A DNA stretch of 9,264 bases from Candidatus Babeliales bacterium (lineage in GTDB: Bacteria > Babelota > Babeliae > Babelales > CAIQNR01): NCBI GenBank assembly GCA_021735725.1, contig JAIPGS010000032.1, forward strand, positions 1 to 9,264, written 5' to 3'. This document shows, piece by piece, positions 1-6,352 of this stretch (its first letter is position 1; the number at the start of each line of letters is the position of its first letter). The position numbers were made by a program, and so were the translations under genes. The notes under the pieces were generated by a model that was not told the DNA's origin, did no database searches, and saw only the letters and a program-made list of their open reading frames with translations.

Positions 1-17
1 CCCTCTCATAAAAAAAC

Positions 18-198
18 AAACTAACTCTGACGTGATTGCGAACGTAGTGTGGCAATCCAGGAATCTTAAAAGCCCATCCCAATAGACTTAATACCTACAA
101 AAAGTATATATAAAACATATGAAAAACAAAAATTTTGTATTTTTATGAAATTAACCTGGATTGCCACACTACGTTCGCAATGACGTCAGAGTTAGTTT
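18..198. repeat. Long imperfect palindrome, REP/MITE-like element (copy 1)
   Basis: The left arm (18-61) and right arm (155-198) are reverse complements over 44 bases with one mismatch, separated by a 93-base AT-rich spacer. The arm core reads ATTGCGAACG, then TAGTGTGGCAATCCAGG. A second element with the same core lies at 6186-6301. The heptamer TCATAAA occurs just outside both arms (6-12 and 202-208) and may be a target duplication, although it is not directly adjacent. The element follows the 3' end of pgpA. Read in the direction of that operon, its last arm is followed by a run of seven T, so it could also end the transcript. From memory, palindromes with an ATTGCGA...GGCAATC core recur in many bacterial genomes. 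Confidence 0.8.
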
Positions 199-233
199 AA
201 TTCATAAATGCAAGATAATTGAAAGAAAACTTT

Positions 234-746
234 TTACACTAATCCATAATACAAAAATTCCTGAAGACACGCATTAGCACATAAAGCAGCTGCAACATCG
301 TCAAGTATAATACCCCATGCTCCTGGCAATTTTTCTATATATTTAATACCCAGTGGTTTTGAAATATCAAAAAACCGGAAAAGACAAAATCCTAATAATA
401 ATGTTTTGTAATTTATAGGAACAAACCAAAAAGTTACAAGCATCCCGACAACTTCATCTATTACTATTTCTGAAGGATCTTTTTCATCAAATAATGGTAA
501 CGCTCTTTGAATGTTTTTAAAAGAACCTACTATAATTCCAATCGTTGAACCAAAATAAATATTTTTTATTTCATTCATATTTATATCAACCGAAAAAAAT
601 TGAAAAATATTTATTAATAAATGAATAAAGAACATATAAAAAATTACAAAAATTAGCGCTACCAACGAAGCAACTGTCCCCGATGCAGGCAAATTACCAA
701 TTCTTCCCAAGGTAACTGTCCATTTTGTTTCTAATCTTTTATTCAT
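234..746 (-). CDS. pgpA: Phosphatidylglycerophosphatase A
   Basis: Predicted to remove the phosphate from phosphatidylglycerol phosphate at the inner membrane, giving phosphatidylglycerol. The PgpA signatures are in order: GRIGNLPASGT near residues 14-24 (the family's G-G-P-GT N-terminal motif), DPSEIVIDEVVGM at 90-102, FRFFDISKP at 123-131, and LDDVAAALCAN at 148-158. Hydrophobic segments lie at about 25-52 and 67-77, around 103-125 and near the C-terminus. At 170 residues it has the usual family length. I place the start at the ATG at 746; an in-frame GTG at 752 would add two residues. Either start overlaps the end of lspA (stop at 739-741), so translation is probably coupled. It is the last gene of pheT-lspA-pgpA. 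The middle loop, rich in Phe and Asn, is poorly conserved. Confidence 0.88.
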   Translation of the reverse strand: MNKRLETKWTVTLGRIGNLPASGTVASLVALIFVIFYMFFIHLLINIFQFFSVDINMNEIKNIYFGSTIGIIVGSFKNIQRALPLFDEKDPSEIVIDEVVGMLVTFWFVPINYKTLLLGFCLFRFFDISKPLGIKYIEKLPGAWGIILDDVAAALCANACLQEFLYYGLV

Positions 747-1215
747 TATCACCCAATAAAAAATTATAAAGCATAATTATCGCACCAAAAGAAATCGCAA
801 TATCAGCAATATTAAAAATAGGGAAAGAATAAGATCCATAATGTAAATGGATAAAATCTGTTACTGGTCCAAAAGAAAGACGGTCAACAAAATTACTAAA
901 TCCCCCTGCAATAAGGAGTGTTTCTCCCGTTACAGAATAACATTGTTTTTGACGTTCAAAAGTGTAACGTGCAAGAAAAAATAAAATAACTGCAATGGCA
1001 ACGGGAATTAACATATGACCAAAAGGTAATTTTTGAAATAAACCCCATGATATTCCATAATTGTAATGTAATTGTAAGGATAAAAAAGGAAAAATTTTCA
1101 CAGGCGCATTTCCTAAATAACCACCTCCAACAAACATTTTAGATAATCTATCTATAAAAAATATTTCCCAAAAAAGTGGAGATCGATACCATATATCATT
1201 TGAATAACAACTCAT
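739..1215 (-). CDS. lspA: Lipoprotein signal peptidase (signal peptidase II)
   Basis: Membrane aspartyl protease that cuts the signal peptide from diacylglyceryl-modified prolipoproteins. Visible motifs: IDRLSK (21-26, the usual D-x-x-x-K of helix 1), NYGISWGLF (52-60, the N-x-G...G motif), AGGFSNFVDRL (103-113) with catalytic Asp111, GPVTDFIHL (116-124), and FNIADIAISFG (134-144) with catalytic Asp138. Length 158 and four hydrophobic segments fit the family. The usual GN before the VDR motif is SN here. The start codon overlaps the pheT stop in an ATGA (1212-1215). A clear AAGGAG site lies about 10 bases upstream, inside the end of pheT. A functional LspA implies that lipoproteins are made by this organism. 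Confidence 0.93.
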   Translation of the reverse strand: MSCYSNDIWYRSPLFWEIFFIDRLSKMFVGGGYLGNAPVKIFPFLSLQLHYNYGISWGLFQKLPFGHMLIPVAIAVILFFLARYTFERQKQCYSVTGETLLIAGGFSNFVDRLSFGPVTDFIHLHYGSYSFPIFNIADIAISFGAIIMLYNFLLGDNE

Positions 1216-3518
1216 CGGATTTCAGCTCCTTGTTTTGTAACTTCTTTTTCTACTAATTTGTACACTCCATCAAGATCATCTTTTGAAAGTGTTTGTTTAT
1301 CATCACGAACCACAAAACGCATGGTCACTGATTTTTTATCGTTCCAATCAGCTTTTTTAAAAATGTCTCGCAATTGTACGTCATAAATGCGTTTATCAGC
1401 TGCGGCAATAGTTTTTGAAAGATCTGCAACAGTTACTGCAACTGGTACCATCATACTTATATCTAATTTAGTTGCTTGATATTTTGAAAGTGGTTTATAA
1501 CATTTTTCTTCTTTTGCACGATAACGTAAAGAATCTACATCTAGTTCAAAAGCTATAATGTCCCCACTTCCAAGACGCGCAGTAATACGTTTTGCAACAA
1601 CCCCATACTGCCCAATCACTCTGCCATTAACAGATACATTTGCTGTTTGATAACGGCTTGCCCATAAAGGATGATTTTCAGTTTTTTTCCATTCTACGTT
1701 CACATCTAATGCCAAAAACAATCTCTGAAGAACCGTTTTTAATTCATAAAAATCAACTGATTTTTTATGATAAAATAATCCTGCAATAACTTTTTTTTCT
1801 TGTACTTTGCTCTTTTCAACAGACCATACTGAACCTGATTCAAAAAAACGTAATTCATCATAATTTGCCATTGAATCAGCTACATTAGAAAGCAAGTGTG
1901 GAATTAATGAATCAACCATTATTTCGCGTTGTTCAGAAAGTGGATTAGCAAGATGTAATCCATTTTTTATTTTCCAATTAATTTTTTTTAAAAACTCATT
2001 ATCTGCAACCGCATAATTTTCAACTTCTTGCATTCCACCATCAAATGCCAAAAAGTTTTTTATTAAAAAATGTAAAGCTACATGTGGTTGCAATATAGCT
2101 GATGAACTGAATTTTGGAAGGTGTAATGGAATATTTTTATATCCATATAAACGCGCAACTTCTTCTACAATATCTTCTTGAAGTGTAATATCTTTTGTGC
2201 TTCTGAATGTTGGAACACTAACAGAATATATGCCTTCTGATTCAGTAACATCCATTCCAAGAGATGTTAAAGCTTTTATAATAAATTCTTTTTTCAGTTC
2301 AACACCTAATCGTTTTGCAATAAAACCATGTTCAACTTTTAGAATTAAAGATTGAGTTTCTGCGCCAACCGAAATAATTTTTGGAGCATGTTCACACTTT
2401 AATCCTGCATTTTTTAATAGTTTTATAAAACACTGAATGCCTTTTACATTCTGATTAGGATCTAATGTTTTTTCAAAACGAGAAGATGCTTCTGTTCGTG
2501 TTTTATTACGAGCAGCAGAAAGACGAATTGCTGTTGCATCAAAGTTAGCTGATTCAATAAGTAATGATGTTGTTTTTGGAGTTACTCCACTATCAAGGCC
2601 ACCTTTAATTCCAGCAAGAGCAAGTGGACGATCCCCATCAGTAATAACAAGATCTTTTTCTGTAAGTTCAAGTTTGACACCATCAAGTAAGATAAGCTTT
2701 TCACCCTTTTTTGCACATCGCGGTTCAATAGTTTTACTTGTAATAAAGTCAGCATCAAAAGCATGAATCGGTTGCCCTGTGTCAAACATTGCATAATTTG
2801 TTGCATCTACAAGAAAATCGATCGGACGAGTATCAACTCGTAATAATCTGATTGCCATCCATAACATTGAATCTCTTTGTTCAACGTCAGAAACATATAA
2901 TGCAGAAAAACGTTTACATATTTTTGGAGCACTATTAATTATAGAAAATGGCTGATCTTTTGTAGCTATAAATTTTTGATTTACTTTTTCAAAAGAAAAA
3001 GAAGCCAAAAATTCTGATTCTGGTAATAATTCAACACCCAGCATTGCCGAAAACTCGCGAGCAAATCCCCGGTGCCCCCACAAATCAGGACGATTCGTAA
3101 CTGATTTATTATCTACTTCTAAAATATAATCTTCTTTTTCTATAGATTTTTTCCATTCTCCTGCACTCTCTTTTTCTTCGCAATAAAAAGCAGGAAGCAA
3201 TCCTTCCTTATCTCCACACACATCAAGCATTGAAGCCCATGTGCCATCTTTTTTAATTAAGTAATAAAGACCTTTTTTCACATCTGTTCTGAAACTTAAT
3301 TCAATATTTTTTTTCCATTCTTTACATTCAACAGTTACTCCTGAATCAGAAAAATCAATGACTTTTCCCAATGCAAAAGCATCAAGATTAAGCTCTGTTT
3401 TTTCAAATCCCTCAATTTCTGCAGTTGTAGCATTAAACTGCTCAACCAGATGATCAATATTATATTTTTTCCAGTCTGCTTTTAAATGGTCAAATATCCA
3501 CCGTAAAGAAAGTTTCAT
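1212..3518 (-). CDS. pheT: Phenylalanine--tRNA ligase, beta subunit
   Basis: Beta chain of the alpha2-beta2 synthetase that charges tRNA-Phe. From the N-terminus: a short B1 region (1-40); a region at about 42-130 where the EMAP-like tRNA-binding domain should be; the TNRPDLWGHRGFAREF motif (141-156); B3/B4 editing domain (about 200-370) with LLDGVKLELTEKDLVITD, LALAGIKGG and TEASSRFEKTLDP (342-354); B5 (about 390-465) ending EEVARLYGYKNIP; the catalytic-like core (about 480-660) with LANPLSEQREIMVDSL; and a C-terminal FDX-ACB domain (about 677-768) ending GAEIR. Length 768 is slightly short. The 42-130 region lacks the usual HPNAD-L, GAPN and S-GM-S-EL motifs. An AAAGG site precedes the ATG. 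It is first in an operon with lspA and pgpA. pheS, usually directly upstream, is absent: the upstream neighbour is divergent. Confidence 0.95.
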   Translation of the reverse strand: MKLSLRWIFDHLKADWKKYNIDHLVEQFNATTAEIEGFEKTELNLDAFALGKVIDFSDSGVTVECKEWKKNIELSFRTDVKKGLYYLIKKDGTWASMLDVCGDKEGLLPAFYCEEKESAGEWKKSIEKEDYILEVDNKSVTNRPDLWGHRGFAREFSAMLGVELLPESEFLASFSFEKVNQKFIATKDQPFSIINSAPKICKRFSALYVSDVEQRDSMLWMAIRLLRVDTRPIDFLVDATNYAMFDTGQPIHAFDADFITSKTIEPRCAKKGEKLILLDGVKLELTEKDLVITDGDRPLALAGIKGGLDSGVTPKTTSLLIESANFDATAIRLSAARNKTRTEASSRFEKTLDPNQNVKGIQCFIKLLKNAGLKCEHAPKIISVGAETQSLILKVEHGFIAKRLGVELKKEFIIKALTSLGMDVTESEGIYSVSVPTFRSTKDITLQEDIVEEVARLYGYKNIPLHLPKFSSSAILQPHVALHFLIKNFLAFDGGMQEVENYAVADNEFLKKINWKIKNGLHLANPLSEQREIMVDSLIPHLLSNVADSMANYDELRFFESGSVWSVEKSKVQEKKVIAGLFYHKKSVDFYELKTVLQRLFLALDVNVEWKKTENHPLWASRYQTANVSVNGRVIGQYGVVAKRITARLGSGDIIAFELDVDSLRYRAKEEKCYKPLSKYQATKLDISMMVPVAVTVADLSKTIAAADKRIYDVQLRDIFKKADWNDKKSVTMRFVVRDDKQTLSKDDLDGVYKLVEKEVTKQGAEIR

Positions 3519-3547
3519 TGTATTACCTTTTCAGAAAGATTAGAAGG

Positions 3548-3570
3548 CCCTTATCCTTAAATAATAAGGG
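3548..3570 (-). other. Small hairpin in the pheT leader
   Basis: CCCTTAT (3548-3554) and ATAAGGG (3564-3570) form a 7-bp stem with a 9-base loop, about 30 bases before the pheT start codon. No T-run follows it in the pheT direction, so it does not look like a plain terminator or a complete attenuator. It may be a leader structure or chance. No T-box signature is visible in this short interval. Confidence 0.3.
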
Positions 3571-3647
3571 TACTCAAAAAAGCATTATTCTGCAATTTTG
3601 ATCTTTTTTTTGATTTCTTGTATTAAAAAAATAAAAATGTTAAGAAT

Positions 3648-3653
3648 TATAAT
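3648..3653 (+). promoter_or_regulatory. Candidate -10 element for the Cys-rich secreted protein gene
   Basis: A perfect TATAAT lies 43 bases before the ATG at 3697, in a very AT-rich divergent intergenic region. No good -35 is found at 16-18 bases; TTGTAT at 3618-3623 is too far. The ribosome binding site AAGGAA (3685-3690) sits 6 bases before the ATG and supports that start. Confidence 0.4.
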
Positions 3654-3696
3654 GAAAAATATGTATTAATTTAAAAAATACTAAAAGGAATTTACA

Positions 3697-4425
3697 ATGA
3701 AGCATAATTTACTCTTGTTTTTGCTCCTTTCTTTCAATACACTCTTTTCTTTTCAAGCGGAAGAATCTCCTCCTTCATATTCAAGAACCCTCGACCTTTA
3801 TAGAGGATCCCACATGAGTGAAAGCAGCGTCGATGATATGAACATTCAACAGTTAGTCGCCGCTGTACAAGCATTCCAGCCATCGATGTCTGAGAGTGAT
3901 AAAAACGACACTTATAATTTTGGAAACTTTAGGTTCTCCTCCCATGAATCAGGCCAATCATCAGTCACACAAGAAACAAGTACGCCATCAGTCATAATTT
4001 CTGTACAACCAAGCAACAATTCTTCATATCGTGCTCCTCAGCAAAATTCCCGACGATCATGCCTTCCTTGTTGTTCTTCTGATTCAAACTGCTGCAGAAT
4101 ACGAAAAGAAACTATAGCATTCACTATAGGCGAACACCATCAAGAAATTACAACAGTACGTCCTTATGCATCAAAAATTGAACGCGCCTGCTCTGAAAAT
4201 TCAGCAAAACTATGCTGCTGCGTACATCCACAAAACAATCAACCAGTTTGTGGAAATTCTGCCTGTGGACAATGTTGCTGTATTATATGTTGTTGCCCTG
4301 TATCTACAACTCTTGTTACGCTTTCTGCCGTTCCATGTTTAATATCATGCACAACATGTTCTATATTGGAGTTAGCATACGCCGCAGTTGCATACCCTCT
4401 TAATATGATACGTGGAACAGAGTAA
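3697..4425 (+). CDS. Secreted Cys-rich protein of unknown function
   Basis: I do not recognise a family. Residues 1-21 form a classical export signal (basic start, LLLFLLLSFNTLFSF core, probable cut after FQA). Residues 22-120 are Ser-, Gln- and Asn-rich, low in hydrophobics and probably disordered. From 121 there are 20 cysteines: SCLPCC and NCC at 121-133, C165, LCCCVH at 172-177, C185, then ACGQCCCIICCCP at 189-201, and C214, C218 and C221. The stretch from about 190 to 236 is hydrophobic and could sit in a membrane. Adjacent cysteine triplets in a hydrophobic setting resemble acylation clusters more than zinc sites, but this is only analogy. The gene is divergent from pheT and followed 116 bases later by another exported protein with a similar layout. 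In codon reading and AT content it resembles its surroundings. Confidence 0.8.
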   Translation: MKHNLLLFLLLSFNTLFSFQAEESPPSYSRTLDLYRGSHMSESSVDDMNIQQLVAAVQAFQPSMSESDKNDTYNFGNFRFSSHESGQSSVTQETSTPSVIISVQPSNNSSYRAPQQNSRRSCLPCCSSDSNCCRIRKETIAFTIGEHHQEITTVRPYASKIERACSENSAKLCCCVHPQNNQPVCGNSACGQCCCIICCCPVSTTLVTLSAVPCLISCTTCSILELAYAAVAYPLNMIRGTE

Positions 4426-4541
4426 AATAAAAATATAAAGATACAGATTGCATTGTTTATCAAAAAAATATATCTTTTTGAAGATTATAAAGTTTTTAAC
4501 ATCAAATTAAAAATCATCAAAAAATTATAAGGAACAACTTG

Positions 4542-5063
4542 ATGAACAAAAACATACCTTTTTTACTTTTATGTAGTTTATTTATTCAAACGAATAAAGC
4601 AGCAGAAAGCAAGAATAACAATCAAGAAATATTTATTGCTCCTGTTTTTTATACTGCTCCTGGACCTGAAAATAAAAAAGAATCTGAAATTCGAATGAAT
4701 GCATTATCATTACAAATACAAAGAAAAACCGAACAAACACAAGAACCAACTGGCCCTGATTTATTTGAACAACTTGCACGTGAAAACGAATATAATATCA
4801 TTGTTCAACAACCTAGACGTAATGCATTTTTTAACAAACAAAATTTTCCTATCACTTCAAACATAGCACAAAAATATAAAGCTCATGCCCGTCGTGTTGC
4901 TTGCCTTGAAGGACAGGAAGTAGGGATGTATCAACCTACTGAGCTTATTTTACAGCTTTCTCCATGCACCCTTACCTATCTTGCAATTGTAGCAATTCCA
5001 TATTCTCTTTCTTATGTAGCTTGTGGAATTCAAGAAGGCATTCAAACTCTCTGTTGTAAATAA
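4542..5063 (+). CDS. Secreted protein of unknown function with hydrophobic C-terminus
   Basis: No family recognised. The start is the ATG at 4542, 8 bases after AAGGA (4529-4533); an in-frame TTG at 4539 is less likely. The 173-residue product begins with a signal peptide (MNKNIPFLLLCSLFIQTNKA, cut near residue 20-21). The next ~110 residues are polar and Gln/Asn/Glu-rich, with a short Tyr/Pro patch (VFYTAPGPE). A basic segment follows (KYKAHARRVACLEGQ, about 111-125). The last ~38 residues are hydrophobic (ILQLSPCTLTYLAIVAIPY) and end in LCCK. The layout of signal, polar middle and hydrophobic Cys-containing tail parallels the gene just upstream, although clear residue-level homology is not visible by eye. 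The two could be co-transcribed or distantly related. Confidence 0.78.
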   Translation: MNKNIPFLLLCSLFIQTNKAAESKNNNQEIFIAPVFYTAPGPENKKESEIRMNALSLQIQRKTEQTQEPTGPDLFEQLARENEYNIIVQQPRRNAFFNKQNFPITSNIAQKYKAHARRVACLEGQEVGMYQPTELILQLSPCTLTYLAIVAIPYSLSYVACGIQEGIQTLCCK

Positions 5064-5090
5064 TAGAATAAGCATATAAAGAGAGAATAA

Positions 5091-5128
5091 GAGGATTTTT
5101 TAATAAAATTTATTATCCTCAAAAATCC
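5091..5128 (+). terminator. Hairpin region after the secreted-protein pair, two alternative pairings
   Basis: GAGGA (5091-5095) plus TAATAAA (5101-5107) can pair with TTTATTA (5109-5115) plus TCCTC (5116-5120), leaving five T bulged out and a minimal loop. Alternatively GGATTTTT (5093-5100) pairs with AAAAATCC (5121-5128). The two pairings exclude each other. It lies 28 bases after the stop at 5063 and before trhO. It may be a weak terminator of the secreted-protein pair; there is no clean terminal T-run. Confidence 0.35.
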
Positions 5129-5206
5129 CCATTCACCTTTTTAACTAAAAATGATACTCTAAAAGAGTTAAGTTAGTTACTCTGTTCATTACAAGGACAA
5201 AACATT

Positions 5207-6127
5207 ATGGGAAATATTCTTTTATATTACAAATACGTGTCTATCGATCAACCAGAAGCTATTCAAAAATGGCAACTGGAATTGTGCAAAAATCTCGGCT
5301 TAACTGGCCGCATTATCATCGCAACAGAAGGTATTAATGGTACAGTTGCGGGCTCTTTAGAAGCAACCAATGCTTATATCGATGCAATGAAAGAACATCC
5401 TCTTTTTGGTGGCATTGACTTTAAAACAGCCCCAGGAAATGAAAAATATTTTCCACGTATACGAGTTGTAGTTAAAGATGAAATTGTCCGACTTGATGAA
5501 GATACTCAAAAAGTAACGGTTAAAGATGGCGGAACCCATTTAACTCCAGAACAAGTACATGAACTACTTAATAATAAGCCTGATGATCTTGTAATTCTTG
5601 ATACCCGTAATGATTACGAATCTCGTATTGGTGTTTTTAGAGATGCATTAACGCCTCACATTAAAACATTCAGAGAATTTCCTGAATATATCAATAAAAA
5701 TTTGGATACCTTTAAAGACAAAAAAGTTTTAATGTATTGCACCGGCGGAGTCCGTTGTGAACGAGCAACAGCTGTTCTTCAACAAAAAGGTGTTGCCAAA
5801 GAAATTTATCAAGTTGAAGGTGGTATTCATCGATATGTTGAAAAATATCCTGATGGCCATTTCCGTGGATCAAATTATGTATTTGACGGAAGAATAGCGG
5901 CTAGAATTAATGACGATATTTTAAGTGAATGTGACCTTTGCGGTGTTCCTTCTGACTTTTATACAAATTGTTTAAATGCAGAATGCAATAAACAATATTT
6001 AAGTTGTCAGCCCTGTCTTGAAAAAACAAATGAAACATGCTCTTCAGAATGTTTCACATTGGTACAAGAAAAAAAAGTAACAGTACGAGTTAAACTTTTA
6101 CGGACTCATTTAGAAATTAAGAAATAA
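5207..6127 (+). CDS. trhO: tRNA uridine(34) hydroxylase, rhodanese type (TrhO/YceA)
   Basis: Predicted to hydroxylate uridine 34 of certain tRNAs at C5, the first step toward 5-(carboxy)methoxyuridine and wobble decoding. Residues 1-95 form the N-terminal acylphosphatase-like domain with ATEGINGTVAGS (39-50). The rhodanese domain (about 112-215) carries LDTRNDYES (131-139) and the active-site loop CTGGVRCERA (178-187), with Cys178 as the expected catalytic residue. The C-terminus (about 240-285) holds eight cysteines (242, 245, 255, 260, 267, 270, 278, 282), a probable metal-binding tail typical of the longer members. Length 306 fits. An AAGGA site (5193-5197) lies 9 bases before the ATG. A short inverted repeat, ACTCT-AAA-AGAGT (5156-5168), lies upstream and could be a control site. 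It appears to be a single-gene unit followed by the second palindrome. Confidence 0.93.
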   Translation: MGNILLYYKYVSIDQPEAIQKWQLELCKNLGLTGRIIIATEGINGTVAGSLEATNAYIDAMKEHPLFGGIDFKTAPGNEKYFPRIRVVVKDEIVRLDEDTQKVTVKDGGTHLTPEQVHELLNNKPDDLVILDTRNDYESRIGVFRDALTPHIKTFREFPEYINKNLDTFKDKKVLMYCTGGVRCERATAVLQQKGVAKEIYQVEGGIHRYVEKYPDGHFRGSNYVFDGRIAARINDDILSECDLCGVPSDFYTNCLNAECNKQYLSCQPCLEKTNETCSSECFTLVQEKKVTVRVKLLRTHLEIKK

Positions 6128-6185
6128 AGACCATAAAAACAGACTTTATAAAATAAATATTACGATATTAAAAAATAAAATTTAC

Positions 6186-6301
6186 AGGACGTCATTGCGA
6201 ACGAAGTGTGGCAATCTAGGTTGATTCAAGTCCCCGTCCTCTAATTATGAATAAAATTTAAATTATCCTTGATTGCCGCACTTCGTTCGCAATGACGTCC
6301 T
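6186..6301. repeat. Imperfect palindrome, REP/MITE-like element (copy 2)
   Basis: The left arm (6186-6216) and right arm (6271-6301) are reverse complements over 31 bases with one mismatch, which would be a G-U pair in RNA. Pairing extends to 35 bases with one more mismatch. Over the shared core (GACGT, ATTGCGAACG, then GTGTGGCAATC) it differs from the arm of the 18-198 element at only three positions. The outer bases of the arms differ between the two copies but remain self-complementary within each copy. It fills most of the trhO-murB gap, and its end abuts the putative murB promoter. No target duplication is evident. Confidence 0.8.
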
Positions 6302-6322
6302 AGAAGAAGTTTAATTTAATAT

Positions 6323-6328
6323 TATAAT
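6323..6328 (+). promoter_or_regulatory. Candidate -10 element of murB
   Basis: TATAAT lies 24 bases before the murB ATG, just after the palindrome. A -35 at 17 bases would fall on the last base of the right arm and the bases after it (CTAGAA at 6300-6305), a poor match. If the -10 is real, the palindrome may influence murB transcription. Confidence 0.35.
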
Positions 6329-6352
6329 AAATAACTCAAAAAAGAGAGTAGC

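Noticed and set aside
2582..2806. 74-codon minus-strand frame inside pheT
   Set aside because: Shadow frame inside the well-conserved PheT editing-domain coding sequence.
3519..3696. T-box or Phe leader-peptide attenuator before pheT
   Set aside because: No T-box sequence and no run of Phe codons with terminator. Only one small hairpin is seen.
4212..4463. Alternative frames on both strands over the Cys-rich gene
   Set aside because: They overlap the signal-peptide-bearing frame, lack ribosome sites of their own, and appear to be shadows of its TGT/TGC-rich codons.
4426..4541. Promoter TTGCAT-N17-TATCTT and a terminator-like AAAGATA/TATCTTT pairing between the two secreted genes
   Set aside because: The hexamer match is poor and the loop is about 27 bases. 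In such AT-rich sequence these could be chance.
5357..5539. 60-codon minus-strand frame in trhO
   Set aside because: Antisense shadow of a conserved gene.
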